DNA of 42,431 nucleotides, taken from assembly GCA_944363045.1 (NCBI GenBank), contig CALVTT010000007.1, forward strand, positions 1 to 42,431. The letters run 5' to 3'. How positions within the stretch are numbered: the stretch's first letter is position 1; each line of letters opens with the position of its first letter. Positions 23,455-32,597 of this stretch are shown piece by piece. Position numbers and translations under genes: made by a program. The DNA is from an uncultured Clostridia bacterium (GTDB taxonomy: Bacteria; Bacillota; Clostridia; Christensenellales; Borkfalkiaceae). Below the pieces are notes generated by a model. The model ran no database searches. It was not told the DNA's origin and saw only the letters and a program-made list of their open reading frames with translations.

Positions 23455-24429
23455 TTACATATGCGTTCTGGGGTCGGAGGCATCGCCCAGGTTCTGCCCC
23501 ACAACGTAGAGCACGATGGTGATGATGGAGGCGATGGCGACGGGCGCCCAGAATTCCCACTGCCAGCCAGGCGTGAGCATGGAGCCCTGCGCCTCCTCAA
23601 TGAGGCGGCCGAGCGACATATCCGAAAGACCCATGCCGATGTAGGAGAGGAACACTTCATAAGAGATATACGAAGGGATCTCCGTGGCGGCGAGCGTGAC
23701 GATGACCGAAGTCATGAAGGGCAGGATGTTCCTCTGTGCGATGCGGAAGATGCTCGTACCCAGACACCGCGAGGCAAGGTTGTACTCGCGGTCGCGGATG
23801 ATGATGACCTGCGTGCGGATAAAGTAAGCGATCGCCAGCCACCCTGTGACGGTAAGAGCAAAGACCATCGTCCAGAAGGACGCCGACATGATGAGCACCA
23901 TGACCGAAATGAACAGCACATACGGGATGTTGCCGAGGATGTTGTAGACCTCGTTCATGACGATGTCCACCTTCTTGGAAAAACCCCAAATAGCGCCGAT
24001 GATGACGCCGATCGTCAGGTTGATGAGCGCGCAGACAAAAGCGAGCGAGATGGAGATGCTCGCGCCGTACCACACGGCGTCGAACGTGCTCTCGCCGCCC
24101 GCGCCCGCACCGAAGATCCACTTCAGCGCCGCGCCGAAATGGGCAAACGCCTCGGCAGGGTTGAGGTGATGCGACTCGGGGTCGGTGTTATACACATACT
24201 CATACTGCGTGATGAGCGGATACAGGTAGGCAAAGATGACGATGAAGGCCAGAAGGCACAGCATGATGATGTTCAGCTTGTTCCTGAAGAACACGCGCGC
24301 CACCGACTTCCAGTACGAATAGCGGGGAGCGGTGATCTTCTCCGTCTCGTACTGCGAGATATCGTAGGGTGCAAACAGCTCTTCTTCGGAAAGCTCGAAT
24401 TCCGACAGATCCATTACATTCTCGTTCAT
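23455..24429 (-). CDS. oppC: Oligopeptide ABC transporter permease OppC
   Basis: A 324-residue permease of normal length. An acidic N-terminal tail precedes the first helix (LNIIMLCLLAFIVIFAYLYP). After a periplasm-equivalent loop come five more helices, with the EAA-like loop near the C-terminus (RCLGTSIFRIAQRNILPFMT) that contacts the ATPases. It pairs with OppB to form the channel. ATG at 24429 follows the oppB stop by three bases and GGGAGG is part of the oppB end. Confidence 0.92.
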   Translation of the reverse strand: MNENVMDLSEFELSEEELFAPYDISQYETEKITAPRYSYWKSVARVFFRNKLNIIMLCLLAFIVIFAYLYPLITQYEYVYNTDPESHHLNPAEAFAHFGAALKWIFGAGAGGESTFDAVWYGASISISLAFVCALINLTIGVIIGAIWGFSKKVDIVMNEVYNILGNIPYVLFISVMVLIMSASFWTMVFALTVTGWLAIAYFIRTQVIIIRDREYNLASRCLGTSIFRIAQRNILPFMTSVIVTLAATEIPSYISYEVFLSYIGMGLSDMSLGRLIEEAQGSMLTPGWQWEFWAPVAIASIITIVLYVVGQNLGDASDPRTHM

Positions 24430-24432
24430 ATC

Positions 24433-25998
24433 CTACCTCCCTTTTGACGAAAACGATATTCTCGGGTCCATCAGCGCCATCAGGATATCGCCCAATATGA
24501 TGGCTAAAACGGATAGTACCGCATAGAACAGCGTGACGCCGATGATAACGCTGTTGTCGTAGGCGGCGATGGCATTTGTCAACAAATTGCCGACGCCGGG
24601 CACGACATAGACAGATTCTGTGATGATGGCGCCCGTCAGTGCCCCGAGCACGCTTGCCGGGATGTTGTGCACGAGCGGGATAGCCGCATTCTTCATGATG
24701 TGCCGCCGCGAGATCTCCCCTTCCGAAAGGCCGCCCGCCCTGGCGAACTTGACGTAGTCCGAATTGCGCTGGTCGATCATATATCGGCGCATCCACTTCA
24801 TCAAGTTGGCGATGGACGGCAGCGCCAGCGAGATGATGGGCAGGATCCACATCAGCGTCGTGGGATTGGTGAGGCTGAAGGTCGTAGGAAGCCCGATCGC
24901 GCCGCCGATGGTCTGGAACATGAAGATATAGGCGAGCGAAGGCACAGCCATGATGAAGATGATATAGACGGTGCCGATCTTGTCGATCGCGCCGTCCTTG
25001 CGGCGCGCCATGACGATGCCGAGCGGGATGCCGACGGCGTAGGCGAGCAGCACCGAGATGATGCCGATGACGAAGGAATATCCCATGCGCGACATACCGT
25101 CGAGATTGGTCGTGAGGACGGTGTAATCGTCGGTGAAGCGCTGCGCGGTATATTCGCCGCCCGCCTCGAGCGAGCCTTCCGAATAGACGGCGGAATGCAG
25201 GTCGTCGGCGTTGTTTGCCTCGTATCCCGTGGGATAGGTGATCGGCGCGGAGACGATATTGCCCTGTTCATCCGTCATCGTATTCCACACGTCGATGTTG
25301 CGGTTGACCGAATAGGACGAACCGAGGCTCAGCGTGATGATGTTCTGATGGACGAAGGGGAACTCGTTGTCAAAATACAGAAGGTATTTGTGGCGGGTGC
25401 CGTTGCCGATGATGGCGGGCGAGAACTTCTCTCCGCCGTAGGCAGGGTCGAACCAGGTGAAGGTGATGCCGCGCTCTTCATCGGCAATGCCCTCGGCATA
25501 GTGGATATTGTCGATCTGGATGAGGCTCGTGATGTAATTCCAAAGCCGCACAAAGACGTTGATATCGCGGTAAGCAAACAGCTGGCTCGCGGTACGGGTG
25601 GAACCCTGGCGCACCGCGTCGAGACGGGTGATGGTATAACCGTGATCCTCGTAATACTCGGTATATTTGGCAACATACTCCGCCGTGATGGCAGAATCGT
25701 CCTCCGCCGTATTGCCGAGGCGCGCGGCAGAAGCGCGCGTCTCCGCATCGAGCGAGCCTTCCGCGACGAGCTCGTCGAGATAGTCGGTATAGGGTACATA
25801 GTCAAGATAGCCGTATGCCTCCCACTGCCGATACATATACACGGTGCGGTTGGTCCCCGAAAGATGCGAATAGTTCGGGTCTGCCTTGAAGATCAGCTGC
25901 CTGTCCATCAGCGTATAGACGAGCAGCATGACGAGGAAGACGACGATGAGGACGGATATGATGCCGTGGATGATGCGCTTGATGAGGTATTTGCCCAT
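24433..25998 (-). CDS. oppB: Oligopeptide ABC transporter permease OppB with large external domain
   Basis: A 521-residue permease. The first helix (IIHGIISVLIVVFLVMLLVY, about 9-31) is standard for OppB/DppB. The next helix (FVIGIISVLLAYAVGIPLG) starts only near residue 304, so about 270 residues lie outside the membrane between them; E. coli OppB has a much shorter loop. This domain is rich in Asp, Glu, Tyr and Thr and shows no motif I know. The C-terminal half has the normal five helices and the EAA loop (FARAGGLSEGEISRRHIMKN). AAGGAG precedes the ATG at 25998; a frame extending further upstream lacks homology. Confidence 0.9.
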   Translation of the reverse strand: MGKYLIKRIIHGIISVLIVVFLVMLLVYTLMDRQLIFKADPNYSHLSGTNRTVYMYRQWEAYGYLDYVPYTDYLDELVAEGSLDAETRASAARLGNTAEDDSAITAEYVAKYTEYYEDHGYTITRLDAVRQGSTRTASQLFAYRDINVFVRLWNYITSLIQIDNIHYAEGIADEERGITFTWFDPAYGGEKFSPAIIGNGTRHKYLLYFDNEFPFVHQNIITLSLGSSYSVNRNIDVWNTMTDEQGNIVSAPITYPTGYEANNADDLHSAVYSEGSLEAGGEYTAQRFTDDYTVLTTNLDGMSRMGYSFVIGIISVLLAYAVGIPLGIVMARRKDGAIDKIGTVYIIFIMAVPSLAYIFMFQTIGGAIGLPTTFSLTNPTTLMWILPIISLALPSIANLMKWMRRYMIDQRNSDYVKFARAGGLSEGEISRRHIMKNAAIPLVHNIPASVLGALTGAIITESVYVVPGVGNLLTNAIAAYDNSVIIGVTLFYAVLSVLAIILGDILMALMDPRISFSSKGR

Positions 25999-26027
25999 AG
26001 CTTTCTCCTTATTCCCGGGGCAGCCGT

Positions 26028-26099
26028 GCGCCCGCGGGAAGCGGGCGCGCAAATGCCCGATTGAGCAAGAAGAGAATGACCCGTATTAGGCCATTCTCT
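26028..26099 (-). promoter_or_regulatory. Intercistronic hairpins between oppA and oppB
   Basis: Two stem-loops lie in the 143-bp gap: a GC-rich stem GCGCCCGC/GCGGGCGC (26028-26048) and AGAGAATG/CATTCTCT extended by CC/GG (26071-26099). Such hairpins often protect the 3' end of the binding-protein message and reduce read-through, which would explain more OppA than OppBCDF. Confidence 0.6.
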
Positions 26100-26141
26100 T
26101 CAAGAACGACTTCTATTCAGGCCTTGCGGCCGTGGTTTTGC

Positions 26142-28391
26142 TTAGAAGAGACCCAGGCTCTTGACACTGAAACCAGTGGGGGTCATCGTACCAAGATAGG
26201 TGGAAGGATCGCCGTAGTCGGGCGCCCAGAGGCTGGTCGTATCGATATCGAAGTTGCAGTCCTTGCCGGCAGGTGCATAGTAACCGGAGTAGTACCAGTC
26301 GGACTCGCTGGAGACGCCGACGAGGTTGAACTGCACTTCATCGAGCACGTTCTCGATGCTCTGCTTGTAAGCCTGACCCATGTTGTTCCAGACGGTGACC
26401 GTGGACACATAGACATGGTCGACCTGCACGGGGTTCTCGGCAGAGATGTTGATGACGATCTGCTCGCCGTTCTCATCCATCATGGGGTTGCCGTAGACGT
26501 CGACAAGAGGCGTGCCGTTGAGCTCTTCAATGGCGAGCGCCATCTCCTTCTTGGCTTCCTCGGGGTTGTACCAGCCGTCGAACCCTGCAGAGCTCATCTC
26601 GCCGTTGACTTCCTTGAAGACAGTGACAGGGAGACCGTCTGCCGTGATCTGATCCTGCACGATCTCACCGTAGTAGGTGCCTGCGGGATAGGTGGTCGCC
26701 GTGCCGTTGATGTCGACGGTCACTTCGGCAGGGAGCTGCACGAAGGTGCCGGGCGTATAGGTGTTGATGATGGGGTTCGCCGCAAGTTCGGCGCCCATGC
26801 GGGCTGCGTTCCAGGTCACACGGTCGAAGGCATAGGTGAGCGCCCTTCTGAAATGTACGTTCTGCATTGCCGCATTGGAAATGGCAGCCTCGACTTCCGT
26901 CTTGGGAGAGACGCCCTTCGTATCGTCGTTGAAGTTGGCGTGCGCGACGCGGGCAAGGTTATAGAAAGCCGTACCTGCGGAAGCGTCGACCTGCGTCGTG
27001 TAACCGAAGAGTTCGAAATAGGTACCGCTGTTGCCGTGGACGTCCGTCGTCGTCTGATCTTTGGCAAGCACGAGGGTGCTCTCGGTAAGACCGGTGCCAT
27101 CCGTCGTACCGGCGACCGCATCCGTGAAGGACTTCGTCGCATTCTGACCGTCGTTATAGAGCCAGGTGATCTTCTTCAGATTGATATGATCGTAGTTGTA
27201 GTAACCCTCATAGGAATCGAAGACGATCGTGCTCTTGGCCGTTGCGTTCGTAGCGATGTAAGGACCGCAGTAGAGGATGTTATCGGGCGTCTTGCCGTAG
27301 GTGTAATCGGTAGCCGTCGCATCGTAATCTGCGCCGAACGCACCGCCCTGCGACTCGAAGAACTGCCTGTTCATGGGGCAGAAGATGCTGTAAGCGAGCA
27401 TGGTCATGAAGTAGGAAGTGGGCTGCTCGAGCGTGTACTGCACATACTCGCCGTTCTCGTCCTCTTCACCCTCGGCATTCACCTGCTTGACGCCGACTTC
27501 CTCGAAGCCGGCCGCGCCATTGATATACTCGCTCGCGCCTGCGACGACGCCGTCAACGAGGTACTCAAGGCCTGCCTGCGCGTCGAGCATGTGCTGGAAG
27601 CCCGCCACGAAGTCATCCGCCGTCACGGATGCATACGCATCGCCCGAACGGGTGTACCACTTGGCATCGGTGCGGATGTGGAAGGTGTAGGTGAGGCCGT
27701 CTTCCGACTCGGTGTAGCTGTCTGCAAGAGCGGGCTGGAGCTCGTTCATCTCGTCGTACTCCATCAGACCGTCAATGGTATTGACGATCGCCTCGCTGTC
27801 AACTGCCTGCGAAGTTGCAAGGATATCCCAGGTGGTGGGATCCTGGTTGTAAGCGAAGGTATAGCTGTCCTTGATGGTGTAGCCTTCTTCCGTCAGGTAT
27901 GCTCGGACGGAATCATTGAATTCATCCGCAGACGTCCCATCCGTAAGGGCGGTGTTATACATCTCGTTGATGTGCGTTCTGTCGGCAGCGGCAATGAACT
28001 CATTCGCAACAAGAGCCTGATGATACTTCCTGTTGTCGGTACCCCAAAGCACATAGGGATAGGTACGGTTGACGAGCTTGGAGACCGCATAGTTGCCGCC
28101 CTGACCGGTCAGAGGAGCGAAGACCGAAGCTTCCAGAAGCTTTGCCTCTGCGATCGCCATCTCTGCATATCTCTCGGCAAGAGAGTCGGGATCGGCGCTC
28201 GTGATCTGGGAAGCCTTCTCGTAGAGCTCGTAGAACTCGCCGAGCTGCGCGTCGTAAATGTCCTGATATTCGACCGTAGTGTCCTTCGGGACTTCGGGCT
28301 CATCGGGCTTGCAGCCTGCAAGGCCCATTGCCATCGATGCAGTGAATACGGCGGCAACAGCCGTCACACCGATCTTCTTCCAATTCTTCAA
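26142..28391 (-). CDS. oppA: Oligopeptide-binding lipoprotein OppA
   Basis: A surface substrate-binding protein of the SBP_bac_5 family, about 749 residues, longer than the usual 530-620. From the TTG start the signal is KNWKKIGVTAVAAVFTASMA, ending in lipobox GLAGC; the Cys carries the lipid. Family segments include TYTFHIRTDAKWYTRSGDAY followed by VTADDFVAGFQHMLD, and HFRRALTYAFDR. The start at 28391 (TTG) is preferred because GGAGG lies 8 bp upstream, inside the five codons of the alternative ATG at 28406, which itself has no ribosome binding site. It is the first gene of the opp operon behind a consensus promoter. Confidence 0.92.
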   Translation of the reverse strand: MKNWKKIGVTAVAAVFTASMAMGLAGCKPDEPEVPKDTTVEYQDIYDAQLGEFYELYEKASQITSADPDSLAERYAEMAIAEAKLLEASVFAPLTGQGGNYAVSKLVNRTYPYVLWGTDNRKYHQALVANEFIAAADRTHINEMYNTALTDGTSADEFNDSVRAYLTEEGYTIKDSYTFAYNQDPTTWDILATSQAVDSEAIVNTIDGLMEYDEMNELQPALADSYTESEDGLTYTFHIRTDAKWYTRSGDAYASVTADDFVAGFQHMLDAQAGLEYLVDGVVAGASEYINGAAGFEEVGVKQVNAEGEEDENGEYVQYTLEQPTSYFMTMLAYSIFCPMNRQFFESQGGAFGADYDATATDYTYGKTPDNILYCGPYIATNATAKSTIVFDSYEGYYNYDHINLKKITWLYNDGQNATKSFTDAVAGTTDGTGLTESTLVLAKDQTTTDVHGNSGTYFELFGYTTQVDASAGTAFYNLARVAHANFNDDTKGVSPKTEVEAAISNAAMQNVHFRRALTYAFDRVTWNAARMGAELAANPIINTYTPGTFVQLPAEVTVDINGTATTYPAGTYYGEIVQDQITADGLPVTVFKEVNGEMSSAGFDGWYNPEEAKKEMALAIEELNGTPLVDVYGNPMMDENGEQIVINISAENPVQVDHVYVSTVTVWNNMGQAYKQSIENVLDEVQFNLVGVSSESDWYYSGYYAPAGKDCNFDIDTTSLWAPDYGDPSTYLGTMTPTGFSVKSLGLF

Positions 28392-28537
28392 GGTAATATC
28401 CTCCATAAAATTTTTCAGCAGTGCCTCTTTTCCCCTGCCGCTCCCTTGCGGGAACAGGCAAAAATACGCACGGCTCTTTATCTTGTTGTACTGCGCATCG
28501 CGCGGAATATCCGCTCCACGCTCAAATACATATATTT

Positions 28538-28566
28538 ATTATACCCGCCTCGCAAAGTGATGTCAA
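28538..28566 (-). promoter_or_regulatory. Promoter of the opp operon
   Basis: Perfect consensus on the minus strand: TTGACA (28566-28561), 17-bp spacer, TATAAT (28543-28538). The leader is about 140 nt; it holds the inverted repeat GCGGA-TAT-TCCGC (28501-28514) and a hairpin capped by GCAA. The 28567-28686 stretch upstream holds nothing else I can name. Confidence 0.92.
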
Positions 28567-28686
28567 GCTCAAATGTGCGAAAAATACAATTTCCATCCCA
28601 ACTTTTGCTGATATCTGCCATAATCTACGCGTATATATACATTTTGCCGCACCCGCACCCTTCTTATGCGCCCCGCTGCAGCGCGG

Positions 28687-30087
28687 TCAGGAGAGTTTGG
28701 CGGCGCGGAGGGCTTTGGGCAGATGGTTTTTGAGCATCCCTCCCGCCAATTTGCCGAGGCCTAAGGGATAGCCCTTGTACCCGACCATACACCAGCCCTC
28801 TCCCATCCCGCCGCGAGGTTCCGCCGCGAGCCCCCCGCCGAGCGTCTCCGCCGAAAGTGCTTCCCCGAGGGATCCGCCGCGAGACTCCGCCGAAAATGCT
28901 TCCCCGAGCGTCTCCGCCGCAAGCGCCTCGCCGTGCAGGTACTGTTCCGCCGCCGCCCGCTCTAAAGAGACAAAGCGCCTGACCTCTCCCCTTTTCGCGC
29001 TCATCGCAAGAGCGTGGGCGGGCGTAAAGCGCTTGCCGTTGTACTCGCCGAGCTCCACCCCCGCGCGCAGCACGCGCCCCGGGAGGGCGGGCAGCCCTTC
29101 GGGCAGAAGATACATCCTGCCGTCCGCAAGCGTCGTGAGCGTTCCCTCGGGGGGTGACACAAAAAAGTCCGAGGCGAACTCTCTCCACGCCTTCTCGGCG
29201 GCGCGGTCGCGCCGCACGGGGAAGGGGCGCGGCTTGCAGGGCTCCTCCGCCCCGCGCTTTGCAAAGAGGGCGGCAAAGTGGCCCTCCCCCCGCACCTTGT
29301 GCGGCATCAGGCGGTGCTGCTCCAAAAGTTCAAACTCGGGGTGGCGGCAGAGGAAGTCCTCGGCCTGCCCCTCATCCTCCCCGCGCGCAAAGGTGCAGGT
29401 GGAATAGACGAGCCGTCCGCCCGCCCGCACGAGGCGCGCCGCCCCGTCCAAAATATCGCGCTGACGGGCGATGCAGCGCAAAACATTCTCCTCGCTCCAC
29501 TCCGCGATGGCGGCGGGGTCCTTCCTGAACATCCCCTCGCCCGAGCAGGGCGCATCGACCAAGACTTTATCGAAATAGGCGGGAAGCGCGTCTGCGAGCT
29601 CCGCCGCGGAGGCGCTGACGACGGCGCAGTTTTTTAAGCCCAGCCGCTCGACGTTCTGCGAAAGGATCTTTGCGCGGTCGAAGATATATTCGTTGGCGAC
29701 GAGCACGCCCTCCCCCGCCATGGCGGCGGCGAGCTGCGTCGTCTTTCCTCCGGGCGCGGCGCAGAGGTCGAGCACGCGCTCTTTGGGCTGGGCTTGAAGG
29801 AGGGGAGCGGCGCACATCGCCGAGGGCTCCTGGCAGTAGTAAAGCCCCGCGAAGTGCTCGATGAACGCCCCGGGACGCTCCTCCCCGGTATAGAAGCCAT
29901 CCGCCGCCCACGGCACTTTTTCCCCCAGCGGGAAGGGCGCAAGGCGGGCAAATCCTTCCGCCGAACACTTCAAAAGATTGGCGCGCACGCCCTTCACGGG
30001 CGGATCCTCATAGCAGCGAAGGAAGGCGGGAAACTCCTCTTTGAGCTCCCCTTCCATGCGCGTTAAAAACGGCTCAGGCAGGTCCAT
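28687..30087 (-). CDS. RNA m5C methyltransferase (RsmF/NOP2/Sun family)
   Basis: A 466-residue S-adenosylmethionine-dependent RNA cytosine-C5 methyltransferase, of the RsmF-type group that modifies 16S rRNA (tRNA is possible). The SAM site is VLDLCAAPGGKTTQLA; the two catalytic cysteines lie in DAPCSGEGMFRKD and YSTCTF. The C-terminal part is the RsmF-specific RNA-binding region (YNGKRFTPAHALAMS, and GWCMVGYKGYPLGLGK). Between these, about residues 383-426, is a low-complexity insert built from repeats of a Gly-Glu-Ala-Leu-Ser-Ala-Glu-Thr-Leu-like unit. ATG at 30087 has GGAGG 5 bp upstream; the longer in-frame start lacks one. Confidence 0.88.
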   Translation of the reverse strand: MDLPEPFLTRMEGELKEEFPAFLRCYEDPPVKGVRANLLKCSAEGFARLAPFPLGEKVPWAADGFYTGEERPGAFIEHFAGLYYCQEPSAMCAAPLLQAQPKERVLDLCAAPGGKTTQLAAAMAGEGVLVANEYIFDRAKILSQNVERLGLKNCAVVSASAAELADALPAYFDKVLVDAPCSGEGMFRKDPAAIAEWSEENVLRCIARQRDILDGAARLVRAGGRLVYSTCTFARGEDEGQAEDFLCRHPEFELLEQHRLMPHKVRGEGHFAALFAKRGAEEPCKPRPFPVRRDRAAEKAWREFASDFFVSPPEGTLTTLADGRMYLLPEGLPALPGRVLRAGVELGEYNGKRFTPAHALAMSAKRGEVRRFVSLERAAAEQYLHGEALAAETLGEAFSAESRGGSLGEALSAETLGGGLAAEPRGGMGEGWCMVGYKGYPLGLGKLAGGMLKNHLPKALRAAKLS

Positions 30088-30120
30088 ACCATCCTCCCGC
30101 GGCGTTTGCCGCAAACAAAA

Positions 30121-30140
30121 GGGCAGCCGCTTGGCTGCCC
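30121..30140 (-). terminator. Terminator after the exonuclease gene
   Basis: Stem GGGCAGCC/GGCTGCCC with a 4-base loop, followed on the minus strand by TTTTGTTTG. It lies right after the stop at 30145 and before the methyltransferase start. Confidence 0.75.
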
Positions 30141-30144
30141 GCAG

Positions 30145-31101
30145 TTACATATCGAGCGCTCCCGTGAGGCTTTCGAGCGGGATATACGCCGCCCCCGCCG
30201 TGAGGGCGTTCTGGAAGCGCAGCCCCCCTTCGCCGCGGGCGATATAGACGTTGCACTCGGTGGGGTGCGAGGTGTACTTGCCGCCCGAATCGTAGATGGC
30301 GGCGACGAGCCGGCGGGAGATCTCCACGTCGTCCTCGATGTCCTTTGCGAAGCAGAACACCTTGCCCTCGAGCGAGCCGCCTTTGGGACGCCGCTGGTGC
30401 ATCTTCTTGTTGACGAAGCGGTAGAACTCCTCATGCGCCTTGGCGTGGCGTTCGCGCGCCTCGTCCCGCTCGCGGATGTACGCCCTGAGCCCCTCGGAAG
30501 TGAGCGGCCGTATCTGATAGCCCGCGATCTTGCCCGCACGGATGCCGTAGCGGCGGCAAAGCCCCGTGACGTTCGTCTTCTCCTCGGCGCAGAGCACGCG
30601 GCATACGCGCATGGTGGCGTAGGCGTCGTCGGCGGCGCGGTGGGGCACGAAGTCGACCCCCAGCTCCTCCGCCATCGCTCCCAGCCCCACCTGACGGGTA
30701 AATTCCGAGCGCGTGTTCATATAAAAGAACTGCGTATCGTAAAAGTCGAAGCGGAAGGAAGGGAGATGATAGCGGCGCGTCTCTAAATTGAGGTAATTGA
30801 CGTCGTTCATGGTGGCGTGCCCCAAAACGACGGCGTCCTTGTCCTCCAAAAGCGCCTTGATGCGTTGATATTCGGCGGGGAAGGCGGGATGCTTTTTGAA
30901 GTCCTCGTACTCATAGGGGAGCACGAGCCCCTCGCCGCCCTTGCGGCCCGTGAGGTGGAACTTGCCGCGGGGATCGATGAGGATGTCCTCCTTTTTCAGG
31001 ACGTTGAAACTTTCATCCGTCAGCACATACCCGAAGGCGCAGATCTTCGCCGTGTTCTTAAAGACGCAGGCGCACTCGATGTCGAAAAAAACGTACTTCA
31101 T
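30145..31101 (-). CDS. DnaQ-like 3'-5' exonuclease with C-terminal BRCT-like domain
   Basis: A 318-residue DEDDh exonuclease. Exo I is FFDIECA (Asp7, Glu9), Exo II is GHATMNDVNYL (Asp100) and Exo III is HRAADDAYAT (His154, Asp159). After a basic helical linker, residues from about 240 on (SLEGKVFCFAKDIEDD, then LVAAIYDSGGKYTSHPTECN) look like a BRCT domain, as in DNA polymerase III epsilon-type proteins of Firmicutes and in DNA ligase. It may act in DNA repair or RNA trimming; the substrate cannot be read from the sequence. It starts 9 bp after the serS stop, so both are probably co-transcribed. Confidence 0.82.
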   Translation of the reverse strand: MKYVFFDIECACVFKNTAKICAFGYVLTDESFNVLKKEDILIDPRGKFHLTGRKGGEGLVLPYEYEDFKKHPAFPAEYQRIKALLEDKDAVVLGHATMNDVNYLNLETRRYHLPSFRFDFYDTQFFYMNTRSEFTRQVGLGAMAEELGVDFVPHRAADDAYATMRVCRVLCAEEKTNVTGLCRRYGIRAGKIAGYQIRPLTSEGLRAYIRERDEARERHAKAHEEFYRFVNKKMHQRRPKGGSLEGKVFCFAKDIEDDVEISRRLVAAIYDSGGKYTSHPTECNVYIARGEGGLRFQNALTAGAAYIPLESLTGALDM

Positions 31102-31110
31102 CCAAACAGC

Positions 31111-32397
31111 TTACTTCTTGGGCACGATCTCCTTGGTGCCGCCCATATACGGCCACAGCACTTCGGGGATCCCGACGCTGCCGTCCGCGCGCAGGTGGTT
31201 CTCGACAAAGGCGATGAGCATACGCGGGGGTGCGACGACGGTGTTGTTGAGGGTATGTGCAAAGGCGGTGCCCTTGCCGCTCTTATAGCGGATGTTGAGG
31301 CGGCGCGCCTGCGCGTCGGTGAGGTTGGAGCAGGAGCCCACTTCAAAGTACTTCTTCTGGCGGGGGCTCCACGCCTCCACGTCCACGCTGCGGTATTTGA
31401 GGTCGGCAAGGTCGCCCGAGCAGCATTCGAGCGTGCGCACGGGGATGCCCATGGAGACGAAGAGCTCGACGGTGTAGCGCCACATCTTTTCGTACCACTC
31501 GGCGCTCTCCTCGGGCTTGCAGATGACGATCATCTCCTGCTTTTCAAACTGATGGATGCGGTAGATGCCGCGCTCCTCGATGCCGTGCGCGCCCTTCTCC
31601 TTGCGGAAGCAGGGGGAATAGCTCGTGAGCGTCAGGGGGAGCTTGCTTTCGTCGATGGTCTGGCCCATGAAGCGGCCGATCATGGAGTGTTCGCTCGTGC
31701 CGATGAGATAGAGGTCCTCGCCCTCGATCTTGTACATCATGCCGTCCATCTCTTCAAAGCTCATGACGCCCGAAACGACGTCGGAGCGGATCATGAAGGG
31801 CGGGATGCAGTAGGTGAAGCCCTTCCCGATCATGAAGTCGCGCGCATAGGCGAGCACGGCGGAATGCAGGCGCGCCACGTCGCCCGTCAAATAGTAAAAG
31901 CCCTGGCCGCTCGTCCTTCTGGCGCTGTCGATGTCGATGCCCGCAAGCTTTTCCAAAATATCGAGGTGATAGGGAACTTCGAAGTCGGGCACTTTGGGCT
32001 CCAAAAAGCGCCGGCCTTCGACGTTCTCCGTGTCGTCCCTGCCGATGGGCGTCTCGGGGGAGATGATGTTGGGGATCGCCATCATCACCTTTTTGAGCTG
32101 TTCGGAGACCTCCCCTTCCTCCTTCTCGATCTTAACAAGGCGCTCTGCGTCGGCATTGACCTGCGCCTTGACCTTCTCCGCCTCCTCCGTCTTCTTTTCG
32201 CGCATGAGCATACCGATCTGCTTGGAGAGGGCGTTGCGGCCGGCGCGGAGATTATCGCCCTCCTGCGTGAGGGCGCGGCGGCGCGCGTCGAGAGAGAGCG
32301 CCTCATCGACGAGGGGGAGCTTCCTCTCCTGGAATTTCTTTCTGATGTTCTCGCGCACCAGCTCGGGCTGCGTGCGGATGAGATTGATATCGATCAT
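31111..32397 (-). CDS. serS: Seryl-tRNA synthetase
   Basis: A 428-residue class II aminoacyl-tRNA synthetase that charges tRNA-Ser. The N-terminal MIDINLIRTQPELVRENIRK and the long antiparallel coiled coil (about 25-105) that grips the tRNA variable arm are typical. Motif 2 is SPCFRKEKGAHG...RIHQFEKQE and motif 3 is NNTVVAPPRMLIAFVENH. Length is standard. GAGG lies upstream of the ATG. The leader is only about 25 nt long, so there is no room for a T-box, which controls serS in many Firmicutes. Confidence 0.96.
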   Translation of the reverse strand: MIDINLIRTQPELVRENIRKKFQERKLPLVDEALSLDARRRALTQEGDNLRAGRNALSKQIGMLMREKKTEEAEKVKAQVNADAERLVKIEKEEGEVSEQLKKVMMAIPNIISPETPIGRDDTENVEGRRFLEPKVPDFEVPYHLDILEKLAGIDIDSARRTSGQGFYYLTGDVARLHSAVLAYARDFMIGKGFTYCIPPFMIRSDVVSGVMSFEEMDGMMYKIEGEDLYLIGTSEHSMIGRFMGQTIDESKLPLTLTSYSPCFRKEKGAHGIEERGIYRIHQFEKQEMIVICKPEESAEWYEKMWRYTVELFVSMGIPVRTLECCSGDLADLKYRSVDVEAWSPRQKKYFEVGSCSNLTDAQARRLNIRYKSGKGTAFAHTLNNTVVAPPRMLIAFVENHLRADGSVGIPEVLWPYMGGTKEIVPKK

Positions 32398-32427
32398 ATT
32401 TGCCTCGAAATATCGTTATTCGGCTTT

Positions 32428-32456
32428 ATTATACACCATATTTGTATAAAAATCAA
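32428..32456 (-). promoter_or_regulatory. Promoter of serS
   Basis: TTGATT (32456-32451), 17-bp spacer, TATAAT (32433-32428) on the minus strand, 31 bp above the serS start. Confidence 0.85.
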
Positions 32457-32507
32457 ACGTTTGCCCGCCGTTTTGAAAAGGCGAAGGGCGGCGCGCAAAA
32501 ATTTTCT

Positions 32508-32536
32508 TTGACTTTTCGCCCGCATTCCTGTATAAT
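32508..32536 (+). promoter_or_regulatory. Promoter of the P-type ATPase gene
   Basis: TTGACT (32508-32513), 17-bp spacer, perfect TATAAT (32531-32536). It is divergent from the serS promoter, with the two -35 boxes about 50 bp apart. Confidence 0.88.
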
Positions 32537-32597
32537 GATATTATCTTGCACGATTACCCTGCGGGGCGGCAGCGCCCCGTTTCCATCGGGAGGAACT

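Noticed and set aside
24667-26064. Plus-strand frame opposite oppB
   Set aside because: Antisense shadow of a clear permease gene.
32398-32457. T-box leader for serS
   Set aside because: The promoter lies about 30 bp before the start codon, leaving no room.
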